From: Caldora sp. SIO3E6 | GTDB lineage: Bacteria > Cyanobacteriota > Cyanobacteriia > Cyanobacteriales > Coleofasciculaceae | NCBI GenBank assembly: GCA_010672185.1 | Contig: JAAHHL010000460.1 | Coordinates: 1-6,124, forward strand | Length of the DNA: 6,124 bases | Direction: 5' to 3' | Shown: positions 1 through 5,506 of the stretch, in pieces | Numbering within the stretch: position 1 is the stretch's first letter | How the letters are laid out: every line of letters starts with the position of its first letter | The notes under the pieces: model-generated | Database searches by the model: none | What the model was told of the DNA's origin: nothing | The model's input: the letters and a program-made list of their open reading frames with translations, nothing else | Translations under genes and position numbers: made by a program

Positions 1-104
1 CATTGCCAATTGATGCTTTCGAGACGTTCTACTTTCTCTCTTTGCAGGCGGCGTTACCCTACCTGATTAACAGTAAAAAGAGCCAGCGACAGAAGCATTC
101 TCTT

Positions 105-152
105 GCTCCTCTGCTCCTCCGCTCCTCTGCTCCTCCGCTCCTCCGCTCCCCA
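105..152. repeat. Octamer tandem repeat, consensus GCTCCTCY
   Basis: Six consecutive 8-bp units are in perfect phase: GCTCCTCT, GCTCCTCC, GCTCCTCT, GCTCCTCC, GCTCCTCC and a degenerate last unit GCTCCCCA. The first four alternate T and C at the eighth position, making a 16-bp higher-order unit. The array is strongly strand-asymmetric, with pyrimidines on the + strand. It differs in unit length from the heptamer arrays elsewhere in the window. It lies about 140 bp upstream of the CHAT start. No function can be assigned; slippage-prone intergenic repeats of this sort are common in filamentous cyanobacteria. Confidence 0.9.
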
Positions 153-279
153 GCTTCAAGCGCTTTTCACCTTAAGTTGACACCAATGCACGTCGGTGCG
201 CCCCTACATTATTTTTGCGTAATTCTTGCTTAATCTACAGATAATTAAGATATAGCCAAGAATTTGCTCAACTGCTGGT

Positions 280-284
280 GGAGG
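280..284 (+). promoter_or_regulatory. Ribosome binding site deciding the CHAT start
   Basis: GGAGG lies nine bases before the GTG at 294. The upstream in-frame TTG at 264 has no comparable purine run in front of it and would put this Shine-Dalgarno inside the coding region. Starting at GTG also gives a textbook signal peptide with a short basic start (MRSRSNH) directly before the hydrophobic stretch. Both arguments favour 294 over 264. Confidence 0.7.
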
Positions 285-293
285 ATTTTTGCT

Positions 294-3278
294 GTGCGAT
301 CGCGTTCCAACCATCTCGGTTTGATTACTGCTACTCTACTACTGTCACTGACTTCTCCCTTACAACTGCCAGGAAGGATTCTGGGAATCTCAGGTGCAAT
401 GGCAACTAGTGATCAAAAGCTGCCTACAGAACAGTTAGAATTTGCTGGTAGTATTCCCCTTCTACCCATACTTTCTTCCACAGACTTGCGAGAAGAGTTA
501 GAGAAGCTGCAACAAGTTTTAGCTACTCAAAGAGAAAATGGAAATCGCCTTGGAGAGTCAGATACTCTGAACAAAATGGGGGTAATTTACGTTCTGCTAG
601 AAGAGTATTACCAAGCACTGGAGTTACATCAACAAGCACTAGAGATTTATCAAGAACTTGACGAACACCAGAGCGAAGCAGAAACTCTTGGGTATATTGG
701 TAATGCATACTTTCAAGCAGGTGAGTATCGTAAGGTAGAAGATTTATTTCGTCAAAAACTGGAGAGTATTAGACGGATTAGTGCCCAAGGGATTGAACTG
801 TTCATTTTTGATGTTATGCATCGTTATCTCAAAAATGAATGGAGACTCCAAGCTGGTTTCTACTCATCAAAAACCAAGGTAGAGCGTTTTCGTAAAAGAG
901 ATTTGTCATGGCAAGAAATTTTGGAAATAAGTGAACTCAATTTATTTATCAACAGAAAAATTGGTGATAGCTACAATGAAGCAATTGCTCTGCATAGTAT
1001 AGGCTGGGCATATCGGAACTTTGGTGATTACCAACAGTCCCTTGATTTTTATCAGCAAGCTTTGGATATTGCAACAGAGATAAACGAACAACACTTTTCA
1101 GCTTTTTTGTTGATCGAAATTGGTCTACTGTATATTGATTTGGCAAAATATGAGGACGCTTTGAAGCCTCTTAAGCAATCACTGGTAATTTTAGAAAACG
1201 ATTCGGCTACTGGACCTGCTGATTTGAAACACTTTGCTCTCAACCAAATTGGATTAGTTTATAAAAACCAGGAACAGTATGAAAAAGCTTTGCAGATTTT
1301 TCATCAAGCTTTAGACGTTGCTCACTCATCTAAAGAAGACATTTGGGATCTGCATAATATTCTCAACAATTGCGGAGACGTTTATTTCCAAATTGGTCAG
1401 TATCATCAAGCCCTGGAATGGTATCAAGAAGCTAAAAAACATAGTGATATTTTGGGTGACCCTGGTGCTAATGGCTTTATACTCAATAATATTGCCTCAG
1501 CCTATACCAAAATGGGTGACTATACCCGTGCGTTGAAATCTTATCGCCAAGCACTTGCACTTTTTAAAGAACTCAAAGCTCTTCCAGGAGAAAGAACTAC
1601 CTTAAGTAATATTGGTACTCTTCTAGAAAAACAGGAGCAACCAGAACTCGCCATTGTCTTTTATAAAGAAGCTGTTAATATCACAGAAGCTATCCGACAA
1701 AAGTTAAACACACTAACTATTGAAGAACAAAAAGCTTATACCGAAACCGTAGCAGATACCTATCGCCGTTTAGCAGACTTATTACTTTCCCAAGGACGTA
1801 TCCTCGAAGCACAACAAGTATTAGAACTTCTGAAAGTCCAAGAATTACGCAACTTCACCAAAGATACTCGCGCTGGAGGGGAAGAAACTACTGGTATTGC
1901 CACCAACCCTACCGAAGCAGAAATCTTATCAACCCACAGCAGCTTAATTGCTCTGGGAAGGAAAATTGAGCAGTGTCAGCAATGTGAACAACGTAGTCAA
2001 CTACTAGATCAACGGGAGGTGATTAGCAAAGAATTTGAGGAAAATGTGCGATCGCTTGAACAGATTATCCGCGATCGCCTCGAAAAAGATCAAGCTTTCT
2101 TAGATCCCAGTAACCTCGGAGGTAATGCAGAAGCCATTGTCTCTGCTCAACCTGGCACTGTGCTAATTTATCCCTTAGTCCTAGAAGACAAACTCTGGAT
2201 TTTATGGGCAGCAGAAGGTGGTATTACTAAGAGTATCGAAGTTCCCCAAGTTGGACTCAAGGAACTCAGTAAAACCGTTGTCAAGTTCCGCCAACTCCTA
2301 CAAAACCCCAACTCTGACCTTGCCGAACTCCAAGCAACTGGGAAAGTACTCTACGATTGGCTGATTCCCGAATCTCTACAACAGGAACTCAAGGAAAATC
2401 AAATGCAAAACCTGGTCTTTTCGCTAGACCATGTTACCCGCTATATTCCTATGAGTGCAGTTTTTGATGGAGAAAACTACCTGATTGAGAACTATAATAT
2501 CTCTACTATCGTTTCAGCTAATTTAACCAGAATCAGCGATCGCTTACTACCAGGAACCGATAACACCTCAGTGCTAGCCTTGGGACTCTCGGAAGCTCAA
2601 TCTGGTTTCAATCCCTTACCTAATGTACCAGCTGAAATCGATGCGATCGTCCGCCAATCTGCTAATGACCATCAAGGAATCTATCCTGGGTTGGAAATAC
2701 TTAACCAAGCCTTTAACTACAAAGCTTTAAGGGATAACTTAGCAACTCATCAGATTCTCCATATCGCTACCCACGGAGAGTTTGTCTCCAACAATGCCTA
2801 TGCTTCCTACTTGTTACTAGGGGATGGGCAACAGTTACCGATTCGAGATATCCAAAACTTACGGGATTTGGGAAAAATCCATTTGGTGGTACTATCAGCT
2901 TGTGAGACAGCATTGGGAGATACAGGACAAGATGGCACTGAAATTGCTGGACTCAGTTACTATTTTCTGAGCGGGGGAGCCAAGGCGGTAATGGCATCCC
3001 TGTGGCAAGTGAATGACGGTAGTACCAGTCTGCTGATGCAGCACTTCTACAACAATTTAGCTCAGGGAACCGCGACTAAGCCAATAACCAAAGCTCAGGC
3101 TCTGCGCCAAGCTCAGTTGAGTCTGCTACGGGGTGAAGATGTAACTACAACAAATACTGAGCAACGGGCAAATATTGGAGTTGAAGTTCAACCTGGTGCT
3201 TCGATTAATCCTACAGCAGCTAACTTTGCTCACCCCTATCACTGGGCTCCATTTATCCTAATTGGAAATGGACTGTAA
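294..3278 (+). CDS. Secreted TPR-repeat CHAT-domain (caspase-like) protein
   Basis: The protein has 994 residues from GTG 294 (1004 if TTG 264 is used). Residues 1-37 look like a Sec signal peptide: basic MRSRSNH, a hydrophobic stretch from about 8 to 25, and AMA (35-37) as a likely cleavage site, so it probably acts outside the cytoplasm. About nine TPR or TPR-like helical pairs follow: 86-122, 127-161, 225-263, 265-302, 310-346, 350-387, 391-427, 432-470 and 481-518. A polar linker (about 520-610) contains CQQC (C561, C564). The CHAT domain (about 617-994) keeps the caspase-type pair, H827 in IATHGEF and C870 in LSACETALG, and ends in the usual HPYHWAPFILIG. CHAT proteins are clan CD peptidase relatives, and TPRs normally bind partners; whether this one cleaves anything, and what, is unknown. 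It appears full length and intact. A 62-residue non-TPR segment (162-223) interrupts the array. It converges with the DUF1823 gene and has no operon partner in view. Family call is firm; function is inference. Confidence 0.93.
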   Translation: MRSRSNHLGLITATLLLSLTSPLQLPGRILGISGAMATSDQKLPTEQLEFAGSIPLLPILSSTDLREELEKLQQVLATQRENGNRLGESDTLNKMGVIYVLLEEYYQALELHQQALEIYQELDEHQSEAETLGYIGNAYFQAGEYRKVEDLFRQKLESIRRISAQGIELFIFDVMHRYLKNEWRLQAGFYSSKTKVERFRKRDLSWQEILEISELNLFINRKIGDSYNEAIALHSIGWAYRNFGDYQQSLDFYQQALDIATEINEQHFSAFLLIEIGLLYIDLAKYEDALKPLKQSLVILENDSATGPADLKHFALNQIGLVYKNQEQYEKALQIFHQALDVAHSSKEDIWDLHNILNNCGDVYFQIGQYHQALEWYQEAKKHSDILGDPGANGFILNNIASAYTKMGDYTRALKSYRQALALFKELKALPGERTTLSNIGTLLEKQEQPELAIVFYKEAVNITEAIRQKLNTLTIEEQKAYTETVADTYRRLADLLLSQGRILEAQQVLELLKVQELRNFTKDTRAGGEETTGIATNPTEAEILSTHSSLIALGRKIEQCQQCEQRSQLLDQREVISKEFEENVRSLEQIIRDRLEKDQAFLDPSNLGGNAEAIVSAQPGTVLIYPLVLEDKLWILWAAEGGITKSIEVPQVGLKELSKTVVKFRQLLQNPNSDLAELQATGKVLYDWLIPESLQQELKENQMQNLVFSLDHVTRYIPMSAVFDGENYLIENYNISTIVSANLTRISDRLLPGTDNTSVLALGLSEAQSGFNPLPNVPAEIDAIVRQSANDHQGIYPGLEILNQAFNYKALRDNLATHQILHIATHGEFVSNNAYASYLLLGDGQQLPIRDIQNLRDLGKIHLVVLSACETALGDTGQDGTEIAGLSYYFLSGGAKAVMASLWQVNDGSTSLLMQHFYNNLAQGTATKPITKAQALRQAQLSLLRGEDVTTTNTEQRANIGVEVQPGASINPTAANFAHPYHWAPFILIGNGL

Positions 3279-3312
3279 GAAAATTGGGAATTGTTAAGTA
3301 GGTAGGCATAAT

Positions 3313-3684
3313 TTAATCTACTGGCAATTGTTTCATGTAACTCAATAACCAATTTGCTGCTGTAGCCCTACGAGTTTGCCTAGGGCCAAATTCTCCGATT
3401 TTGTATCCTTTGAAACCTAACTGCTCTTTCAACAGTTGTTTGTTTTCTTTGGGAATAGAGCGAGTCAGTTTTACCGTTGGAGGGCGGTTTTCGATAAAAT
3501 TTGGCGGTTCAGGATATGCTTCCTGCCATTCTGGAGCAACCTGTGAGTTATCCCACTGCTGAGTTGCTGTGTCATAGCGATAACCCAAACAATGCCAGAC
3601 TAGCTGATTTACTGTATCATCATCAATTTCTTCTTTGATAATTGCCCACATGGTATCGGTATTCAAGGGTGGTAGCTCAGACAT
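3313..3684 (-). CDS. DUF1823 family protein
   Basis: This is a 123-residue soluble protein with no signal peptide or membrane segment, recognised from memory as the cyanobacterial DUF1823 family. Conserved-looking blocks are VWHCLGYRYD (29-38), QWDNSQVAPEW (43-53), the PPTVKLTRSIPKENKQLLK region (68-86) and a basic, glycine-rich C-terminal block (89-114) with KGYKIGEFGPRQTRRATAAN at its core. The cluster R102, R105, R106 and K95 might contact nucleic acid or an acidic partner, but this is only a guess; the family has no known function. Length is about what I expect for the family, so it seems complete. The ATG at 3684 has no clear Shine-Dalgarno in front of it, which is common in cyanobacteria. 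It ends 34 bp from the CHAT stop, convergently, and is divergent from ndbB across a 417-bp repeat-rich spacer. Confidence 0.82.
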   Translation of the reverse strand: MSELPPLNTDTMWAIIKEEIDDDTVNQLVWHCLGYRYDTATQQWDNSQVAPEWQEAYPEPPNFIENRPPTVKLTRSIPKENKQLLKEQLGFKGYKIGEFGPRQTRRATAANWLLSYMKQLPVD

Positions 3685-3759
3685 AATTAGTTTTTATCGC
3701 GTTTCTCATTGGGTGATTGTACTTTCGTTATTGGTTTTTGGGAATGGGGAAGGGGTAAT

Positions 3760-3815
3760 GGGGAATTGGGAATTGGGAATGGGGAATTGGGAATTGGGAA
3801 TTGAGAATTGAGAAT
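3760..3815. repeat. Heptamer tandem array (STRR), consensus TGGGAAT
   Basis: Eight 7-bp units run in unbroken phase: GGGGAAT, TGGGAAT, TGGGAAT, GGGGAAT, TGGGAAT, TGGGAAT, TGAGAAT, TGAGAAT. The variants differ from consensus by one substitution each, and the TGAGAAT pair at the right end suggests a variant that was then duplicated. A related unit also occurs at 3739-3745. The array matches the description of short tandemly repeated repetitive sequences of filamentous cyanobacteria. With no spacers or longer repeat it is not a CRISPR. Confidence 0.95.
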
Positions 3816-3840
3816 GGAACAGGCAATAGGAGAGAGTTTA

Positions 3841-3917
3841 CCTAATACCTACCACCTACCACCTACCACCTAACACCTAATACCTACCACCTACCACCTA
3901 CCACCTAATACCTAGCA
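3841..3917. repeat. Heptamer tandem array (STRR), consensus CCTACCA
   Basis: Eleven 7-bp units run in unbroken phase, all CCTANNA: the variable pair reads AT, CC, CC, CC, AC, AT, CC, CC, CC, AT, GC. The array has a second level of order: 3841-3875 and 3876-3910 are 35-bp copies (five heptamers each) that differ at a single base (AC versus AT in the fifth unit). This shows duplication of a five-unit block as well as single-unit slippage. It lies 25 bp from the TGGGAAT array. Confidence 0.95.
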
Positions 3918-3981
3918 AAATCTTGCTATCCTAGAAGAAGTTTCCCGACTAGTGCAGCGGGCATGGAAATAAGTAACCAGT

Positions 3982-4011
3982 TTGAGATCGATAGAATCCT
4001 TATTCTATAAG
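3982..4011 (+). promoter_or_regulatory. Candidate sigma-70-type promoter for ndbB
   Basis: TTGAGA at 3982-3987 (five of six to TTGACA) is followed after 18 bp by TATAAG at 4006-4011 (five of six to TATAAT). Transcription would begin near 4018, giving a leader of roughly 84 bases before the ATG at 4102. The start would fall inside the ATTCTTA repeat (4013-4037), so changes in repeat number would alter the leader. It is the best-spaced promoter-like pair I found upstream of ndbB, but it is predicted by eye only. Confidence 0.4.
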
Positions 4012-4012
4012 C

Positions 4013-4037
4013 ATTCTTAATTCTTAATTCTTAATTC
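4013..4037. repeat. Short heptamer run, ATTCTTA x3 plus ATTC
   Basis: Three exact ATTCTTA units (4013-4033) are followed by a partial ATTC. The reverse complement, TAAGAAT, differs from the TGGGAAT and TGAGAAT units at 3760-3815 only by G-to-A changes, so this may be the same repeat family in the opposite orientation. Confidence 0.85.
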
Positions 4038-4091
4038 CGCGCAGCGGCACTAGAATGTCCGTCCACGGATCACCTTAGCAGCAGTGACTAC

Positions 4092-4096
4092 AGGAG
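4092..4096 (+). promoter_or_regulatory. Ribosome binding site deciding the ndbB start
   Basis: AGGAG lies five bases before the ATG at 4102. The in-frame GTG at 4084 lies upstream of this site and has no purine-rich sequence at a useful distance. It would add six residues (MTTGVS) before a sequence that already begins ideally for an N-terminal FAD-binding fold. Confidence 0.8.
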
Positions 4097-4101
4097 TCTC
4101 A

Positions 4102-5295
4102 ATGACTGAAAAATCCACCCGCATCTGTATTCTTGGTGGAGGCTTTGGAGGTCTCTACACCGCTTTGCGCCTGAGCCAGCTGCCTTGGGAAAAGCCACAA
4201 CAGCCGGAAGTTATCCTGGTTGATCACAACGATAGATTTCTCTTTCTACCTCTACTATACGAACTACTGACCGGTGAACTACAAACTTGGGAAATCGCCC
4301 CACCTTTTGAAGAATTATTGGCAAACACAGGGGTGCGCTTTACTCAAGCTACTGTAGCGGGAATTGAGATAGACGAACAACAGGTACAGCTACAAGAAGG
4401 AGCGGGATTTTCCTACGATCGCCTGGTGTTGTCTCTGGGAGGAGTAACGCCCCTGGATATGGTACCAGGAGCCGTTGAGTACGCTCTCCCATTCCGCACT
4501 ATCACTGACACCTATCGCTTGGAGGAACGGCTGCGGATTTTGGAAGAGTCCAACACAGATAAAATCCGGGTGGCAGTTGTCGGTGGCGGTTACAGTGGAG
4601 TTGAGTTGGCTTGTAAGCTAGCAGAAAGGTTAGGAGCAAGGGGAAGGTTGCGATTGATTGAACGGGGTGATGAGATTCTCAAGACATCCCCTGAGTTTAA
4701 TCGAGAGGCGGCACAAAAAGCTTTGAATGAACGCCAGGTTTGGCTTGATTTGGATACAGAAATTGAATCTATTGAAGCGGGCCAAATTTCTCTATTGTAT
4801 AAGGGACAGTCGGATACTATCCCTGTAGATTTGGTACTGTGGACAGTAGGTACAGCTGTTTCACCCATCGTGCGATCGCTTCCCCTCAAACAAAACCACC
4901 GGGGACAATTGACCACACTCCCCACCCTACAGGTACTTGATCATCCCGAAATCTTTGCTCTGGGGGACTTAGCAGATTGTAAAGATGCCAACGAGCAGCA
5001 AATGCCCAGTACAGCTCAAGTCGCTTACCAACAGGCAGACTATGCCGCTTGGAATATCTGGGCTTCTCTGACTGGACGTCCTTTGCTTCCCTTCCGCTAC
5101 CAGAACTTAGGGGAGATGATGACCTTGGGTATCAATAATGCTACCCTGACTGGTTTGGGAGTTAAGCTGGATGGACCCTTAGCTCATATTGCGCGGCGTC
5201 TTGCCTATCTCTACCGTATGCCTACTTTAGATCATCAGCTGAAAGTTGGCTTAAACTGGATTGCTCAACCTTTAGTGGAGTTACTGACTGATTGA
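4102..5295 (+). CDS. ndbB: Type II NAD(P)H dehydrogenase, NdbB/NDC1-like quinone reductase
   Basis: The 397-residue flavoprotein has two dinucleotide-binding folds. The N-terminal one for FAD shows ILGGGFGGL (GGGFGG at 12-17) with D41 closing its second strand. The one for NAD(P)H shows VVGGGYSG (GGGYSG at 161-166) with E187 in LIERGDE; an acid here usually favours NADH, but that is not decisive. FALGDLAD (285-292) is the second FAD contact, and AQVAYQQ (305-311) matches the AQxAxQQ motif of type II NADH dehydrogenases that lines the quinone site. Length and the LPLLYELLTGELQTWEIAP block (49-67) fit cyanobacterial NdbB and plant NDC1 rather than the roughly 500-residue NdbA and NdbC. NdbB is known from Synechocystis to reduce demethylphylloquinone before its last methylation, in vitamin K1 synthesis. 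It probably binds the membrane surface through its C-terminal helices. It seems intact and monocistronic, with a terminator-like hairpin 135 bp downstream. A general NDH-2 role is the main alternative. Confidence 0.85.
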   Translation: MTEKSTRICILGGGFGGLYTALRLSQLPWEKPQQPEVILVDHNDRFLFLPLLYELLTGELQTWEIAPPFEELLANTGVRFTQATVAGIEIDEQQVQLQEGAGFSYDRLVLSLGGVTPLDMVPGAVEYALPFRTITDTYRLEERLRILEESNTDKIRVAVVGGGYSGVELACKLAERLGARGRLRLIERGDEILKTSPEFNREAAQKALNERQVWLDLDTEIESIEAGQISLLYKGQSDTIPVDLVLWTVGTAVSPIVRSLPLKQNHRGQLTTLPTLQVLDHPEIFALGDLADCKDANEQQMPSTAQVAYQQADYAAWNIWASLTGRPLLPFRYQNLGEMMTLGINNATLTGLGVKLDGPLAHIARRLAYLYRMPTLDHQLKVGLNWIAQPLVELLTD

Positions 5296-5430
5296 TCTCT
5301 GCTATATTATCTGGTTTTATCAATGGATAATGGATAATTGGTTAATTTGGTATCATGACCTCTGACGCTCGTTTCAGGCTAGCGCCTCAGCTTCGCCTAA
5401 TGCTACCACTAACGCTATCATTTATGAATT

Positions 5431-5456
5431 AACAAGGGGCTTAAGCCCCTTGTTTT
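5431..5456 (+). terminator. Intrinsic-terminator-like hairpin downstream of ndbB
   Basis: A perfect 24-base palindrome (5431-5454) forms a 10-bp stem AACAAGGGGC / GCCCCTTGTT with a TTAA loop, running into TTTT (5453-5456). The stem has a GC-rich core of five pairs. The U run is short and partly inside the stem, so termination may be moderate. Being symmetric, it could act on either strand: the minus strand also ends in TTAATTC after the stem. It separates ndbB from the STM4015-family gene. Confidence 0.7.
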
Positions 5457-5460
5457 CAAA

Positions 5461-5466
5461 GAGAGG
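5461..5466 (+). promoter_or_regulatory. Displaced Shine-Dalgarno-like site of the STM4015-family gene
   Basis: GAGAGG is the only good Shine-Dalgarno-like sequence before the ATG at 5507, but it lies 40 bases upstream, far beyond a working distance. Exactly five 7-bp units (5471-5505) fill the gap; without them the order would be GAGAGG-TAATT-ATG, an ideal spacing. No in-frame ATG or GTG fits this site better. Confidence 0.45.
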
Positions 5467-5470
5467 TAAT

Positions 5471-5505
5471 TATCCATTATCCATTGTTCATTATCAATTA
5501 TTGAA
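5471..5505. repeat. Five-unit heptamer run, consensus TATCCAT, degenerating rightwards
   Basis: Units in phase are TATCCAT, TATCCAT, TGTTCAT, TATCAAT, TATTGAA. The first two are identical and match, in reverse complement, the two ATGGATA units at 5323-5336. Units three to five are progressively diverged. The run ends one base before the start codon of the STM4015-family gene. Confidence 0.65.
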
Positions 5506-5506
5506 T

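Larger units (their letters stand above)
1..293. other. Non-coding leader upstream of the TPR-CHAT gene
   Basis: No credible gene is seen here. A TTG-initiated frame (3-233, +) reads straight through the octamer repeat, has no ribosome binding site that I can see and resembles no family I know. The stretch holds the octamer repeat at 105-152. Next comes a motif at 177-208 with a perfect TTGACA, a short GCAC/GTGC stem (188-191 with 196-199) and GTGCGCCCCTAC, which resembles dispersed GC-rich palindromes of cyanobacterial spacers (from memory, not verified). An AT-rich stretch (205-255) then leads into the CHAT ribosome binding site. A promoter for the CHAT gene is probably here, but no well-spaced -35/-10 pair stands out. 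Confidence 0.6.
3949..4053. repeat. 105-bp segment bounded by CTAGTGC inverted repeats
   Basis: CTAGTGC at 3949-3955 is mirrored by GCACTAG at 4047-4053. The bases just inside both ends are GC-rich (AGCGGGC on the left, GCAGCG on the right) but do not pair. The segment contains the candidate ndbB promoter and the ATTCTTA heptamers. It could be a degenerate miniature mobile element or chance; seven matching bases are weak evidence and no target-site duplication is evident. Confidence 0.3.
3685..4101. other. Repeat-rich divergent spacer between DUF1823 and ndbB
   Basis: This 417-bp stretch has no credible gene. From left to right it holds an AT-rich leader of the DUF1823 gene (3685-3738), degenerate G-rich copies of the first heptamer (3739-3759), the TGGGAAT array (3760-3815), a 25-bp unique piece, the CCTACCA array (3841-3917), a 105-bp segment bounded by CTAGTGC/GCACTAG (3949-4053) that contains a candidate ndbB promoter and an ATTCTTA run, and the ndbB leader with two small hairpins (CCGC/GCGG at 4037-4047 and TCCG/CGGA at 4058-4069). 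On the minus strand TACAAT (3721-3716) could serve as a -10 for DUF1823, but no -35 matches it. Confidence 0.75.
5321..5486. repeat. 19-bp perfect inverted repeat made of heptamers, enclosing the terminator
   Basis: The left arm (5321-5339) begins CAATGGATAATGGATAAT, and its exact 19-base reverse complement is at 5468-5486. Each arm contains two ATGGATA (or TATCCAT) heptamers. The arms enclose 128 bp, including the palindrome at 5431-5454. In RNA the arms could form a long basal stem with the terminator hairpin nested inside. Pairing stops at the base on either side of the arms, so the ends are sharp. Confidence 0.85.

Noticed and set aside
1..60. Possible minus-strand gene starting with ATG at 3 and running off the left edge
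   Set aside because: Only one codon is inside the window and no Shine-Dalgarno precedes it at a useful distance, so there is nothing to support it.
177..210. Perfect TTGACA (177-182) as a -35 for the CHAT gene
   Set aside because: The nearest -10-like sequence, TACATT at 205-210, is 22 bp away, too far, and the motif lies in what may be a dispersed palindromic repeat.
3..233. 76-codon + strand frame from a TTG
   Set aside because: It translates the octamer repeat (a run of L, S, P and R), has no ribosome binding site and no recognisable family.
226..256. TTGCTT with TAAGAT or TATAGC as the CHAT promoter
   Set aside because: Spacings of 14 and 19 bp and only four of six matches in the -10; not distinguishable from AT-rich background.
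264..293. TTG at 264 as the CHAT start
   Set aside because: The GGAGG at 280-284 is placed for the GTG at 294, and the ten extra residues (with two Trp and a Cys) spoil the signal peptide's basic start.
3760..3917. CRISPR array
   Set aside because: Repeats are contiguous 7-bp units without spacers; the 35-bp periodicity is a block duplication, not repeat plus unique spacer.
3963..4010. 15-codon frame MEISNQFEIDRILIL
   Set aside because: No ribosome binding site, overlaps the promoter candidate and is short enough to occur by chance.
4084..4101. GTG at 4084 as the ndbB start
   Set aside because: AGGAG at 4092-4096 is placed for the ATG at 4102, and the N-terminus is complete from there.
4590..4925. 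111-codon minus-strand frame within ndbB, and other frames opposite or inside the CHAT gene
   Set aside because: They overlap strongly supported genes, have composition typical of shadow frames and match no family I know.
5450..5506. TTG at 5450 as an upstream start for the STM4015-family gene
   Set aside because: It lies in the terminator stem and would translate the heptamer repeats; the homologous N-terminus begins at the ATG at 5507.
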